From NCBI RefSeq assembly GCF_900102185.1, contig NZ_LT629690.1:2108001-2172000 (forward strand): a DNA stretch of 64,000 bases, written 5' to 3'. Origin of the DNA: Terriglobus roseus. GTDB lineage: Bacteria > Acidobacteriota > Terriglobia > Terriglobales > Acidobacteriaceae. Positions 35,008 to 44,462 of this stretch are shown in pieces. How positions within the stretch are numbered: position 1 is the first letter of the stretch; the number at the start of each line of letters is the position of its first letter. The translations under genes and the position numbers were made by a program. The notes under the pieces were generated by a model, which was given only the letters and a program-made list of their open reading frames with translations, was not told where the DNA came from and did no database searches.

Positions 35008-36618
35008 ATGCGTCGTCTATCGCGGCTTGCCGCTACGCTGCTCTGCTTTTCGTTCGCCTCGCTTGCGGCCTCTGCGCAGATTCCCGTGCTGAGTGAACGC
35101 AAGGACTGGTCTGGCCCTGCCGATGCCTGGTGGGCGCATGTTTCTTACCTGGCGGATGACAAGCTGGAAGGACGTCGTGCGGGAACTCCGGGCTATGAAA
35201 AGGCCGTAGCGTATGTCGAAGAACAGTTCAAGACGATTGGTCTGAAGCCTGCCGGTACCAGCGGCTATCAGCAGTCGTTTGCGCTTGTGCCTACTTCGAT
35301 TGATACGGCAGCCTCGTTCTTCCGTGTGAACGTCAATGGCAAGACGGTGGACTTCCCCGTTGGGTCCGATGCGACGCTGGCTCCCGGCATGGAAAACACC
35401 TCGGTTTCAAATGCGCCGATGGTCTTCATTGGCTATGGTCTGCGTATCCCGAAGAAGCATATTGACGACTTTGCTGGCACCGATGTGAAGGGCAAGGTTG
35501 TTGTCTTCTTCAATGCGCCGCCGATCAACCTTCAGGGACCGCAGCGCGCCTATGCTCGCAGCAACGATCAGCGCTGGAAGCAGCTTTCAGCAGCCGGTGC
35601 GGTGGGCATGATTTCGTTGGCACTGGCACCGCCGCAGAATAATGCGAATGGTCCGGCGCGCGCTGGTGGGGCTCGCCTTCTGTTTGAGGATCCGGCGCTG
35701 AACGCCATGAAGGGTTTGCAGGTGAACGCGGCCATTGCTTACAACGCGGGCGAAAAGCTGTTTGAAGGCAGCGGCCATAGCTATGAAGAGCTGCGTAAGC
35801 TGGCCAATGTGGGCGAGACGCTGCCGCATTTCGCTTTGCCCGGCACGCTGGAAGCGAAGACGACGATCAGCAAGGCTGCGGCGGTTCACATGTCCAACGT
35901 GATTGGCCTGCTGGAGGGCTCTGATCCGAAGCTGAAGAAGGAATATGTGGTGGTCAGCGCGCATCTGGATCACCTGGGCATTGGTCGTCCTGTTAACGGC
36001 GACAGCCTGTATAACGGCGCGATGGACAATGCTTCCGGTTCCGCTTCAGTGATTGAATGCGCCAAACTGATGGCGAAGTATCCGCATCCGAAACGGTCGA
36101 TCTTGTTCATTACGCTGGCGGGCGAGGAGTTGGGCGAACTTGGCTCGGCTTACTTTGCGAATAAGCCCACCGTTCCCAAGAAGGACGTTGTGGCGGATCT
36201 GAACATGGACATGTATCTGCCGCTGTTCCCGCTGCGCTTCATTGAAGTGCAGGGTCTGGGCGAAAGCACGCTGGGTAATGATGCTCGCGCGGCATTTCAA
36301 TTGAATGATGTTGAAGTTCAGTTCGATAAGCAGCCGGATGAGAACCGCTTTGTTCGCTCGGATCAGGTGAATTTCGTGAAGCAGGGCATTCCGGCGCTGG
36401 CCTTCAAGTTTGGCTGGACGCCTGATTCGCCTGAGCAGAAGATTTTCATGGATTGGGTAAAGACTCGCTATCACAAGCCTAGCGATGACCTGCAACAGCC
36501 TGTCGATAAGGTTGCTGCTGCACAGTTCACCGTGGTGCTTGGACAGTTGACCACGCGCGTTGCCAATGGACCGCGACCGGAATGGTATCCGGAGAGCTCT
36601 TTCGCAGATCAGAAATAA
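35008..36618 (+). CDS. Secreted M28-family metallopeptidase with PA domain
   Basis: 536 residues; the ATG at 35008 has an AGGAG site ten bases upstream and opens a signal peptide (MRRLSRLAATLLCF, ending ASAQ), so it is preferred to 34966. A protease-associated insertion (about 130-270) splits the peptidase domain. Zinc-site segments are visible: VVSAHLDHLGIG (His, Asp), GAMDNASGSAS (Asp), AGEELGELGS (Glu-Glu), LNMDMYL (Asp) and the last ligand near RSDQVNFVKQGIPAL. M28 enzymes are aminopeptidases acting on exported peptides. Single gene with its own terminator. Confidence 0.9.
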   Translation: MRRLSRLAATLLCFSFASLAASAQIPVLSERKDWSGPADAWWAHVSYLADDKLEGRRAGTPGYEKAVAYVEEQFKTIGLKPAGTSGYQQSFALVPTSIDTAASFFRVNVNGKTVDFPVGSDATLAPGMENTSVSNAPMVFIGYGLRIPKKHIDDFAGTDVKGKVVVFFNAPPINLQGPQRAYARSNDQRWKQLSAAGAVGMISLALAPPQNNANGPARAGGARLLFEDPALNAMKGLQVNAAIAYNAGEKLFEGSGHSYEELRKLANVGETLPHFALPGTLEAKTTISKAAAVHMSNVIGLLEGSDPKLKKEYVVVSAHLDHLGIGRPVNGDSLYNGAMDNASGSASVIECAKLMAKYPHPKRSILFITLAGEELGELGSAYFANKPTVPKKDVVADLNMDMYLPLFPLRFIEVQGLGESTLGNDARAAFQLNDVEVQFDKQPDENRFVRSDQVNFVKQGIPALAFKFGWTPDSPEQKIFMDWVKTRYHKPSDDLQQPVDKVAAAQFTVVLGQLTTRVANGPRPEWYPESSFADQK

Positions 36619-36641
36619 CCCGGCAACGATCACCGCACACG

Positions 36642-36671
36642 AACGCCAGCCGGCATTCACCGGCTGGCGTT
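36642..36671 (+). terminator. Terminator after the M28 peptidase gene
   Basis: A perfect 12-base stem (AACGCCAGCCGG with CCGGCTGGCGTT) and a six-base loop, 23 bases after the stop. Confidence 0.75.
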
Positions 36672-36729
36672 ACTCTTGTAAGAGAACAGATATTTCTTAG
36701 ACACCCTATAAAGCAGCGATAAGAAGAGC

Positions 36730-37587
36730 ATGAGCACAGAACTGGAATACGAAAACACACTGCCCCCCGCAGCGATGCCCGGTATCAAAGTGGCCATCTT
36801 GGGTACCGGTAAGATGGGCGGCATTCTTCTGCAGGCCTTCCTGAAGAACAACCTGTTGCACGCCGAACAGATCATTGCCACCGTTGCCCACCCGGAGCGC
36901 GCGCATGCGCTCTCCGCGCAGTACAGCGTGGAGGTGACCACGGACAACCTGGAAGCAGCGAAGCAGGCAGACGTGATTCTGCTTGGCGTGAAGCCGATCC
37001 AGGTGCCAGCGCTGATTGAGCAGATTCGACCGGCACTTTCGCCGCAGAAGATGCTGGTTTCGTTTGCAGCTTCCGTAAAGACTTCGGCGATTGAAGACGC
37101 TGCGGGCATCGAGATGCCGGTGGTGCGTTCCATGCCGAATACTCCGGCGATGCTGGGTGCTGGCATTACGGCGCTTTGCCGCGGACGCTTTGTGTCAGAA
37201 GATCAGCTTGGTATTGCGCAGCGCATCTTCGGTACCGTTGGCCGCACTGTGGTGGTGGATGAGAAGCACATGGATGCTGTCACGGGACTTTCGGGTTCGG
37301 GTCCGGCGTTCATTTACATCATCATTGAAGCGCTGGCGGAAGCAGGTGTGAACGTGGGTCTACCGCGTGACATTGCGACGCAGCTTGCAGCGCAGACGAC
37401 CTTTGGTTCTGCACGCATGGTGTTGGAAACCGGCTATCACCCTGCCCTGTTGAAGGACGCGGTAACCACTCCGGCAGGCTGCACGGTGGACGGCATTCTG
37501 GAACTGGAAGAAGGCGGCTTGCGTGTGACGTTGATCAAGGCTGTTAAGCGTGCAACGCAACGCGCTAAGGAACTCGCAGCCGGATAA
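36730..37587 (+). CDS. proC: Pyrroline-5-carboxylate reductase
   Basis: 285 residues; family length is about 265-275, the extra being a short N-terminal leader. It reduces pyrroline-5-carboxylate to proline with NAD(P)H, the last step of proline synthesis. The dinucleotide-binding loop is VAILGTGKMGGILL, followed by RSMPNTPAMLGAGITAL, the substrate region TGLSGSGPAFIYIIIEALAEAGV and the ending TTPAGCTVDGILELEEGGLR. It is followed 26 bases later by ctaA, probably in one transcript, although the two pathways are unrelated. Confidence 0.96.
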   Translation: MSTELEYENTLPPAAMPGIKVAILGTGKMGGILLQAFLKNNLLHAEQIIATVAHPERAHALSAQYSVEVTTDNLEAAKQADVILLGVKPIQVPALIEQIRPALSPQKMLVSFAASVKTSAIEDAAGIEMPVVRSMPNTPAMLGAGITALCRGRFVSEDQLGIAQRIFGTVGRTVVVDEKHMDAVTGLSGSGPAFIYIIIEALAEAGVNVGLPRDIATQLAAQTTFGSARMVLETGYHPALLKDAVTTPAGCTVDGILELEEGGLRVTLIKAVKRATQRAKELAAG

Positions 37588-37613
37588 CCAGAAGTTAGTT
37601 AGGAAAACGAAAC

Positions 37614-38549
37614 ATGAATACCGCCGTTGCTACGCCCAGCCAGACACGCTCCTTAAAAGGAGTGCGCCTGTGGGCGTGGACCACGCTTGCGCTGTTTGTT
37701 GTGGTGGTACTGCAGGGAGCGGTTGTTCGCGCGACTTCTTCCGGTGCTGGGTGCGGTAATCATTGGCCGCTGTGCAACGGCGAGGTGGTTCCCCACTTTC
37801 AGCGGTTGGCTACAGTGATTGAGTTCATGCACCGGTCGCTGACCGGCATCTCCAGCACGATGTTTTTTGTACTTGCTGGATGGACCTTTTACGCGACTCC
37901 GAAGAAGCATCCGGCCAGGAAAGCTGCCATGTGGTCGCTCGGTTTCCTGATTCTGGAAGCGCTGCTTGGCGCAATCCTGGTAAAGGGACACTACGTTGAA
38001 AACAACACGTCCAACATGCGTGTTTTCGTTCAGTCCATCCACTTCACGAATACGATGATTCTGCTAGCGTGGACTACGGCTGTTGCGGTTCTGCTGGGGA
38101 ATGTGAAGGCTGCAGCCTTTAACAAGCCGCTACGGCAGGCGTCGTTGCTGACGATTGTGGCTGTTCTCATCACAGGCGCAGCGGGTTCAGTGGCGGCACT
38201 TGCGGACACGATCTTTCCGTCGCACTCGCTTCACGCTGCCATTGCAGCAGATTTTGCGGCCGATTCGCCGTTGCTGATCCGCATGCGTTGGATACATCCT
38301 GCGGCGTCTTTGCTCATCATTGCCGCAACGCTGCTGTTGGCAAAACGATTAAAGCAGAACAACGCTGGCCATGCAGCGAATCTTCTCTTTGCGAATCTGG
38401 CGTTGCAGATGGTAATTGGTGTGGCCGATGTGCTGATGCTGGCGCCAACGTGGATCCAGGTGCTGCATCTGCTGGGCGCGGATTTGTTCTGGATTTCACT
38501 GATTGGTATCAGCGTTCCTTTGTTTCTTGCCAAGCCTTCGACGACATAA
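37614..38549 (+). CDS. ctaA: Heme A synthase, COX15/CtaA family
   Basis: 311 residues with eight membrane helices in two related four-helix halves. The haem-ligating histidines appear in IEFMHRSLTG, VQSIHFTNTM, RMRWIHPAAS and QVLHLLGADLFW. The first external loop carries a Cys in GAGCGNHWPLCNGE, as in CtaA proteins with the conserved cysteine pair. The enzyme converts haem O to haem A for aa3-type cytochrome oxidase. An AGGAAA ribosome site lies upstream. A very strong two-way terminator follows. Confidence 0.9.
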   Translation: MNTAVATPSQTRSLKGVRLWAWTTLALFVVVVLQGAVVRATSSGAGCGNHWPLCNGEVVPHFQRLATVIEFMHRSLTGISSTMFFVLAGWTFYATPKKHPARKAAMWSLGFLILEALLGAILVKGHYVENNTSNMRVFVQSIHFTNTMILLAWTTAVAVLLGNVKAAAFNKPLRQASLLTIVAVLITGAAGSVAALADTIFPSHSLHAAIAADFAADSPLLIRMRWIHPAASLLIIAATLLLAKRLKQNNAGHAANLLFANLALQMVIGVADVLMLAPTWIQVLHLLGADLFWISLIGISVPLFLAKPSTT

Positions 38550-38560
38550 CAAACGTATCG

Positions 38561-38600
38561 ACAGAAAAGCGGGGATGCTGATGCATCCCCGCTTTTCTGT
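38561..38600. terminator. Strong two-way terminator between ctaA and the LEA-like gene
   Basis: A perfect 18-base stem (38561-38578 with 38583-38600) with a four-base loop and T/A tracts at both ends, the longest perfect terminator in the window. Confidence 0.92.
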
Positions 38601-38613
38601 ATTTGGATGTGGT

Positions 38614-39033
38614 CTAGTGACCGTCAACCTTGTCGGCCATCTTCTCTGTGCCGGACTTGGTTTTCTGCGCGGCGACCTTGGTGCCATGAGCGGTGGCATC
38701 CGCAGCTTTCACGGTGCCTTCCTTCGTCTTCTCAGCGGCTACTTTCGTGCCGTGTGCGGTCGCGTGGGCTGCTGTCACAGTACCGTCCTTGGTCTTTACG
38801 GCAGCGGTCTTGGTGCCATGCTCCGTTGCATGAGCCGCCTTTACGGTGCCTTCCTTGGTCTTGTCGTAGCCGGTCTCAGTGCCCTTTGCGATGGCGTGTC
38901 CGGTGTTCTTGGTAGCCTGCGCCGTATCGTGGCCGGCGGTCTTCATATCCTGCTTGGCGGTCTGCGCCATCAGACTGCCTGCGGAAACCACCACTCCTAG
39001 AGCCAGCACTGCAAATCGTGTCTGTCGCGTCAT
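38614..39033 (-). CDS. Secreted LEA-like protein with four 22-residue repeats
   Basis: 139 residues. The signal peptide (about 1-23, ending SLMA) is followed by a short lead and four near-identical 22-residue units, each of the form HAT-x-HGTK-x-AA-x-KTK-(E/D)-GTV-x-AA. The unit is twice an 11-residue period, as in group 3 late-embryogenesis-abundant (LEA) proteins, which are disordered and protect membranes or proteins against drying and salt. A hairpin (39049-39072) lies between the presumed promoter and the GAGGGAG ribosome site. It may serve desiccation tolerance in the periplasm; this is inference from the repeat pattern. Confidence 0.8.
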   Translation of the reverse strand: MTRQTRFAVLALGVVVSAGSLMAQTAKQDMKTAGHDTAQATKNTGHAIAKGTETGYDKTKEGTVKAAHATEHGTKTAAVKTKDGTVTAAHATAHGTKVAAEKTKEGTVKAADATAHGTKVAAQKTKSGTEKMADKVDGH

Positions 39034-39048
39034 CTTGCCACTCCCTCT

Positions 39049-39072
39049 AAAGAAACGTCTTAGCGTTTCTTT
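39049..39072 (-). promoter_or_regulatory. 5'-leader hairpin of the LEA-like gene
   Basis: Nine-base arms AAAGAAACG and CGTTTCTTT around a six-base loop lie just upstream of the GAGGGAG ribosome site of the LEA-like gene. It could affect message stability or translation. Confidence 0.4.
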
Positions 39073-39181
39073 CTATAGACTCTGAAACACGCATTCCGGT
39101 TGGACGTTGCGCGATATTCCGGGTTCGTTCACACATCTCTGATAGCCTTGCGCAGCATAACCGCATCCAAGACAAGAGAAC

Positions 39182-41545
39182 ATGCCGACATCTGTACGAA
39201 AAGGAAAAGCCGCCGCAACACGCAGCGGAAGCGCAACATCCGGTAATAGCAGCCAGCCGCGACATCTCTTCTTTAATCGCGACGAATCATGGTTGCGGTT
39301 TAACAGCCGGGTGCTGGAAGAGGCGCAGGACACGACCAATCCGCTGCTGGAACGCGTTAAGTTTCTGGCGATCACAGCCTCCAATCTGGATGAGTTCATC
39401 GAAGTGCGCGTGGCGGGTATTTTGCAGCGCATTGAAGACGGCTATCAGCAGCCTTCAGGTGATGATGACGACGGCCTGACAGAGCAGGAACGATTGGATC
39501 AACTGGCCGACCATCTGCATCGTTTCAGCCGCGAACAATACTCGGGCTGGACGCGCGATCTGCTGCCCTCGCTGCGTAAGGCGGGCATCGACATTCTTTC
39601 CTGGAAGCAACTGGATGATGCGGCTCTGCGGCACGCTGCGGAGTTTTATGAGCGCGAAGTCGACCCTCTGTTGACGCCGGTTACGATCGATCCAACGCAC
39701 CCGTTTCCGCGTGTGTTGAACAAGGCGCTTTGCATTGGTTTGCTGCTGCGTCGCAAAGGAAATAAACGCGACAAGCGTCCGCTGGGAGGCAGCACTCTTG
39801 GCGTTGTGACGGTGCCGCGCACACTGCCACGGCTGATTCGTTTGCCTTCTGCTGAGGGGACGTATCGCTTTCTGTTCCTGCATGAGTTGATTGAAGAGCG
39901 CATGCAACGCCTGTTTCCGGGATACGAGATTCTGGCGCGATCGCCCTTCCGCGTAACGCGTAACAGCAATCTTTATATGCAGGAAGAAGAGTCGCGTTCG
40001 CTGCTGGAAAGCGTGCGTGCGGAGCTTCATAACCGCCGCAAAGGCGACGTCGTGCGGCTGGAGATTTCATCGGGAGCCGATGAAGAGTTGATCGATCAGC
40101 TTCGCGTCAACTTCGAGCTTGATCGCTGGCAGGTCTTCCGCGTTGACGATCCGGTGAACCTGACACGGTTGATGGAACTTTACAGCGCAGTCGACCGCGC
40201 TGACCTTAAATTCTCGCGCTTTGCTGGACGAGAATTTGCACCGCCGCCCCTGGCAGATGGCCGCCCCGGTTGTCTATTCGACACGATTCGTAGTCGTGAC
40301 GTGCTGCTACATCATCCGTTCGATTCGTTCCGCACCGTTGAGAAGTTTATTGAGGCCGGAGCAGAAGACGAATGCGTGATCTCTATCAAGCAGACGCTGT
40401 ATCGCACATCGCGCGATTCACCGCTGTTTCAGGCGCTGCTGGATGCTGCACAGACCACGGACGTGACGGTGGTGGTGGAGTTGATGGCGCGTTTCGATGA
40501 AGACTCCAATATTCGCTGGGCACGTACGCTAGAAGATGCAGGAGTGCAGGTGTTTCACGGCATTGTGGGCCTGAAGACACACGCGAAGCTGGCGCTGTTG
40601 GTGCGTCGCGATCCCGATGGAGTGACGCGTCGTTACGCGCATTTGGGCACTGGGAATTACAACTCCATCACTGCGCGGTTTTATACGGATGTGAGTTTGT
40701 TGACGGCGAATGAAGCGGTCACTTCTGCCGTGCAGAAGGTGTTTAACTATCTGACCGCCGATGCGCAGAATGAGAACTTCCGTCCGTTGCTGGTGGCGCC
40801 CGTTACGCTGGCCACGGACATTCTGCATTTGATTGAGCGTGAGGCGCAGCATGCGCGAGCAGGGCGGCCTGCACGGATTGTTGCGAAGATGAACGCTCTG
40901 CTGGATGGCAATACGATCCGCGCGCTGTATGCCGCTTCTCAGGCTGGCGTAGAGATTGATCTGATTGTGCGCGGCATGTGCGCGCTGCGCCCCGGCGTGC
41001 GGAAGTTAAGCGAAAGCATCCGCGTGCGCTCCATTGTTGGGCGTTTTCTGGAACACAGTCGTATTTATTGGTTTCAAAACGGAAGCACGAGCGACAACGG
41101 CGATGCCAATGACCACACCGAGGTTTACTGTGGCTCAGCAGACTGGATGCCCCGCAACCTGTTTGAGCGATGTGAAGCGGTGTATCCCGTAACGCAACCG
41201 GATCTGAAGAAGCGTCTGCGCCACGAAATCCTGGAAACCTATCTGGCCGATAACGTGAAGGCTCGGTTTCTGCAGGAGGATGGCAGCTATACGCGGCCTC
41301 CTGTAGGTGCTCGTCCTGTGAATGCGCAGGAACGTTTGATGGAACTGGCGGCGTTGCCCTGGCCTGCTTTTGCACCTCCTGCATCCCCTTCGGTCTCGAT
41401 GGCGAAGGTGGTTGAAGAGAAGACCGCTGTGCAGGCCGAGAGCAAGCCAACCGTAAAGAAAACTGCCGCGAAGAAGAAAGCGATGCCTGCAAAGAAGACT
41501 GCGGCGCGCAAATCTTCGACGAGCAAAAAAACAAGCCGTTCCTGA
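39182..41545 (+). CDS. ppk1: Polyphosphate kinase 1, with Lys/Ala-rich C-terminal tail
   Basis: 787 residues; typical PPK1 has about 690-720. It polymerises the terminal phosphate of ATP into polyphosphate. The N-terminal helical domain contains FFNRDESWLRFNSRVLEEA and LDEFIEVRVAG. The catalytic PLD-like halves show GLKTHAKLALLVRRD (phosphorylated His), YAHLGTGNYN, a second His in RFLEHSRIYWF and YCGSADWMPRNLFER. A 15-residue basic leader and a 45-residue histone-like Lys/Ala/Thr tail are additions to the family core. The same kind of tail is on UvrA. PhoU, a phosphate regulator, is encoded at 61.3 kb. Confidence 0.97.
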   Translation: MPTSVRKGKAAATRSGSATSGNSSQPRHLFFNRDESWLRFNSRVLEEAQDTTNPLLERVKFLAITASNLDEFIEVRVAGILQRIEDGYQQPSGDDDDGLTEQERLDQLADHLHRFSREQYSGWTRDLLPSLRKAGIDILSWKQLDDAALRHAAEFYEREVDPLLTPVTIDPTHPFPRVLNKALCIGLLLRRKGNKRDKRPLGGSTLGVVTVPRTLPRLIRLPSAEGTYRFLFLHELIEERMQRLFPGYEILARSPFRVTRNSNLYMQEEESRSLLESVRAELHNRRKGDVVRLEISSGADEELIDQLRVNFELDRWQVFRVDDPVNLTRLMELYSAVDRADLKFSRFAGREFAPPPLADGRPGCLFDTIRSRDVLLHHPFDSFRTVEKFIEAGAEDECVISIKQTLYRTSRDSPLFQALLDAAQTTDVTVVVELMARFDEDSNIRWARTLEDAGVQVFHGIVGLKTHAKLALLVRRDPDGVTRRYAHLGTGNYNSITARFYTDVSLLTANEAVTSAVQKVFNYLTADAQNENFRPLLVAPVTLATDILHLIEREAQHARAGRPARIVAKMNALLDGNTIRALYAASQAGVEIDLIVRGMCALRPGVRKLSESIRVRSIVGRFLEHSRIYWFQNGSTSDNGDANDHTEVYCGSADWMPRNLFERCEAVYPVTQPDLKKRLRHEILETYLADNVKARFLQEDGSYTRPPVGARPVNAQERLMELAALPWPAFAPPASPSVSMAKVVEEKTAVQAESKPTVKKTAAKKKAMPAKKTAARKSSTSKKTSRS

Positions 41546-41565
41546 GCATCTGCTCGGAACGGCTT
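41533..41565. terminator. Two-way terminator overlapping the ppk1 stop
   Basis: Ten-base arms AAGCCGTTCC and GGAACGGCTT enclose a second stem (GAGCA with TGCTC). The hairpin includes the last codons and the TGA of ppk1 and lies between converging genes. Confidence 0.8.
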
Positions 41566-41585
41566 TGTGGATGTTGTTTTCGCTT

Positions 41586-43775
41586 TTAGAAAGCGGCCAG
41601 GTCTGCCATGGCTGCGTAGATGTGTTCCGGCTGCGGCAGGATCGCATCTTCCAGAATCGGCTGGTAGGCCACGAAGGTGTCCATACTGCCGATGCGGCGC
41701 ACGGGTGCATCGAGATCGTGGAAGAGTTCGTCACTGATGCGTGCGGCGAGTTCTGCACCAAAGCCCCAGCTACGCATGTCTTCGTGAGCGACGATTACTC
41801 GATTCGTCTTGCGGACGCTTTCAGCGATGGCTTCAAAGTCATACGGCGAGAGCGAACGGAGATCGATGATCTCGGCCGAGATTCCCTTCTCGCGTTCCAG
41901 CTTTTGCGCGGCCTGCAAAGCGCGCGGCACGACTGCGCCGTAAGTGATGACGGTGAGATCGGAACCCGACTTGACGGTCTTCGCTTTGCCGAACGGAATC
42001 ATGTACTCCGGGCCGGGGTTGGGGCCGCGTCCGTAGGATTCGCGATAGAGACGCTTGTGTTCCAGGAACAGGACGGGGTCGTCGCAACGGATGGCGGTGC
42101 GCAACAGGCCTGCGAAATCCTGTGCGGAAGAAGGCATGACTACGCGAATGCCGGGCGTGTGCGTGAAGATGCTTTCGCCCGATTGCGAGTGATAGATGGA
42201 ACCGCCGGTGAGATAACCGCCGATGGGAACGCGGATGACCAATGGCGAAGAGTGATTGCCGTTGGAGCGCCACCGGAAGTTCGAGAGCTCATTGCGCATC
42301 TGGTGTACGGCGGGCCAGATGTAGTCGAAGAACTGAATTTCAACGACTGGCTTCAGGCCGCGTGACGCCATGCCGATGGCACGTCCGACGATGTTTGCTT
42401 CTGCAAGCGGTGAGTTGAAGACGCGGTCCGAACCAAAGTCGGTCTGGAGACCAGCGGTGATCTTGAAGACGCCGCCCTTGCCTTTAAGTTGGCCCGATTT
42501 CAGATGCTGATCGCGCGTGGCGTCCGCCACGTCTTCACCGAAGATGACGATGCGTTCGTCACGAGCCATCTCGTCATGCAAGGTGCTGTTAATGAGGTCA
42601 GCGATAGTGTGATCGACGGCATCAACCGGCTTTGGCTGCGTGGAGAAAACGCTGTCAGTGGGGTCCAGGTCCTCTGAGTACACGTGCTTCGTGATGTTCT
42701 CAATCTTCGGCAGCGGCGCGGCCAGAGCTTCATCGGCAGCCTTGCGGACTTCATCGTCCACTTCGGTCTTGAGCCGCTGAAGCTGCTCCTCTGTGAGAAT
42801 GCCTTCGCGAAGGAGCAGCGCTTCTGTCTTCAGAATGGGATCGCGGAGGGCGTCAGCATCCAGTTCCGAGGGATGGCGATACCAACGCTCGTCGTCAGAA
42901 AGTGCGTGCGAGTACGGACGGATTACATGGCCGTGGACAAATGCCGGCCCTTTGCCGCTGCGGCAGTAGGCGACCGCTTCCTGCATCGCCTCATAGCTTG
43001 CGATGGGATCCGTGCCGTCGACTTCGGCGAAATGGAAGTTCGGGAAGTTTGCGACGAGTCGCGAAATGTTGCCGCCGGGCGTGTTTGCCTCAACGGGCGT
43101 GGAGATGGCGTAGCCGTTGTCTTCCACGACGAAGAGTACCGGGAGCTTGGCGTTGGAGGCAGTGTTCAGTGCTTCCCAGAACTCGCCCTGCGAGGTGGAG
43201 CCTTCGCCTACCGAGGTGTAGACCACTTCGTCGGCGTGGAAGTCGACGTCTTTGAAAGCGCGATAGTCGCCGGGACCGTAGTTCCCTTTTGCGGCTTCAG
43301 GATGATTGCTGAAGTAGCGACCTGCTTCTGCGCAGCCGACTGCGTGGAGTAGCTGAGTGGCCGTCGCGGAGGAAGGCGACATGAGGCGTAGCGCCTTGGA
43401 GGTCCAGTGAGAGGGCATCTGACGGCCGCCGCTGCCGGGATCGTCCGCTCCAACAGCCTGCAATAGCTGATCCTTCACGGTCTGGCCGACGGTGAGGGCG
43501 AATGCGCGGTCACGATAGTAGGGGAAGAACCAGTCGTAGCCCGGCTTCAGCGAGAGGCCCGCAGCAACAAGAAGCGCTTCATGCCCTGCGCAGGATATCT
43601 GGAAGAAAATCTTCTGCTGGCGTTTCAGCAGGATTTCACGATCATCTGTCTTCCGCGAAAGATACATCAGGCGGAAGAAGTGAATCAGCTTTTCCGGCGA
43701 GAGCGATCCGAGTGCGCTCTGGGAAGACTTCTGTGGTGCGTTCGCGCGTGTTGCCATCGCTATCCGGCCTGCCAT
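41586..43775 (-). CDS. Fused branched-chain 2-oxoacid dehydrogenase E1 (alpha + beta in one chain)
   Basis: 729 residues, equal to the sum of the two usual subunits (about 350 each). Residues about 25-340 match E1-alpha: [16 protein letters not shown], the thiamine-diphosphate/Mg site [16 protein letters not shown] ending about 30 residues on at [10 protein letters not shown], and [15 protein letters not shown]. Residues about 385-729 match E1-beta: [46 protein letters not shown] and the closing EDAILP. It decarboxylates branched-chain (or similar) 2-oxoacids. E2 and E3 are not in the window, so substrate choice is uncertain. ATG at 43775; another lies at 43757. Confidence 0.92.
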   Translation of the reverse strand: MAGRIAMATRANAPQKSSQSALGSLSPEKLIHFFRLMYLSRKTDDREILLKRQQKIFFQISCAGHEALLVAAGLSLKPGYDWFFPYYRDRAFALTVGQTVKDQLLQAVGADDPGSGGRQMPSHWTSKALRLMSPSSATATQLLHAVGCAEAGRYFSNHPEAAKGNYGPGDYRAFKDVDFHADEVVYTSVGEGSTSQGEFWEALNTASNAKLPVLFVVEDNGYAISTPVEANTPGGNISRLVANFPNFHFAEVDGTDPIASYEAMQEAVAYCRSGKGPAFVHGHVIRPYSHALSDDERWYRHPSELDADALRDPILKTEALLLREGILTEEQLQRLKTEVDDEVRKAADEALAAPLPKIENITKHVYSEDLDPTDSVFSTQPKPVDAVDHTIADLINSTLHDEMARDERIVIFGEDVADATRDQHLKSGQLKGKGGVFKITAGLQTDFGSDRVFNSPLAEANIVGRAIGMASRGLKPVVEIQFFDYIWPAVHQMRNELSNFRWRSNGNHSSPLVIRVPIGGYLTGGSIYHSQSGESIFTHTPGIRVVMPSSAQDFAGLLRTAIRCDDPVLFLEHKRLYRESYGRGPNPGPEYMIPFGKAKTVKSGSDLTVITYGAVVPRALQAAQKLEREKGISAEIIDLRSLSPYDFEAIAESVRKTNRVIVAHEDMRSWGFGAELAARISDELFHDLDAPVRRIGSMDTFVAYQPILEDAILPQPEHIYAAMADLAAF

Positions 43776-44081
43776 CCTTACCTGCTGGAATCAGCGGATC
43801 GCCGGCGCGAGGCACAACGTTCCCTGTTGATTGTACTGCTGTTGGGCGGCGCGCGCTAAAGCGTGAAATCGATGGCAGATAAGGGCAGTGTCGCAACGCA
43901 GACAGCCATAGTTGTTCCACCCACAAAATCCAGCCAGGCACCAGCGCGTCCACACCGCTGATGGCGGGTGTAGCGGCGTTGCCATCTAATTGTGGCAGTG
44001 CGTGCATCGACCGTGCCTACGGCGACCATGCCGTATGGCGTGGTGAATGCAGCTACTGCACTGGCTTGCAAACCGTGATGC
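43776..44081. other. Gene-poor gap with no convincing feature
   Basis: About 306 bases between the E1 gene and the small coiled-coil gene. An open frame of 91 codons on the minus strand (43856-44131) runs into the next gene's end and has no good start or recognisable product. I see no RNA gene, repeat or strong hairpin. Confidence 0.5.
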
Positions 44082-44390
44082 TTACTGTCGCATCCGGTCT
44101 TTGACTGATTTGGCCAGCTTTTCAATCTCATCTGCCTGCCGGATGACGTCTATGGAGAGTTCATCCTTGCGGGTTTGATCCACTGCGGCTTTCAATAGCT
44201 GCGCCTTCGCCAGAAGTTCATCGGCATCTGCAAGCATCTTCTTCTGGCGATCGGACGCGGCCATCTGCGCCTGTGAGTTCATCATCCTTTTCACTGCGGC
44301 ACTTTCCATGTTCTGCGCGCGGGCAGAGCTCATGGGAACTGCGATAAGTACCCCCGCGGCAATCGCCGCGAAACGAACGTACTTCAACAT
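44082..44390 (-). CDS. Small secreted coiled-coil protein (paralogue 1)
   Basis: 102 residues from the ATG at 44390. A signal peptide (about 1-24, ending SSARA) precedes a charged, all-helical mature part with the sequence DRQKKMLADADELLAKAQLL and the ending IEKLAKSVKDRMRQ. The same helical pattern ends the neighbouring gene upstream (RLARQVKDQMRN), so the two are tandem duplicates about 70 bases apart. Function is unknown. A periplasmic helical protein, perhaps wall- or membrane-associated, is the safest description. Confidence 0.7.
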   Translation of the reverse strand: MLKYVRFAAIAAGVLIAVPMSSARAQNMESAAVKRMMNSQAQMAASDRQKKMLADADELLAKAQLLKAAVDQTRKDELSIDVIRQADEIEKLAKSVKDRMRQ

Positions 44391-44462
44391 CCCACACCAT
44401 CCACACAATGGTCCGTAACGGCGGCACATCTTCGTCGTCATGCGGTCCCCCAGAGGCGCATG

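Noticed and set aside
43856-44131. 91-codon minus-strand open frame in the gap after the E1 gene
   Set aside because: It overlaps the end of the coiled-coil gene in another frame, has no ribosome site and gives no recognisable domain.
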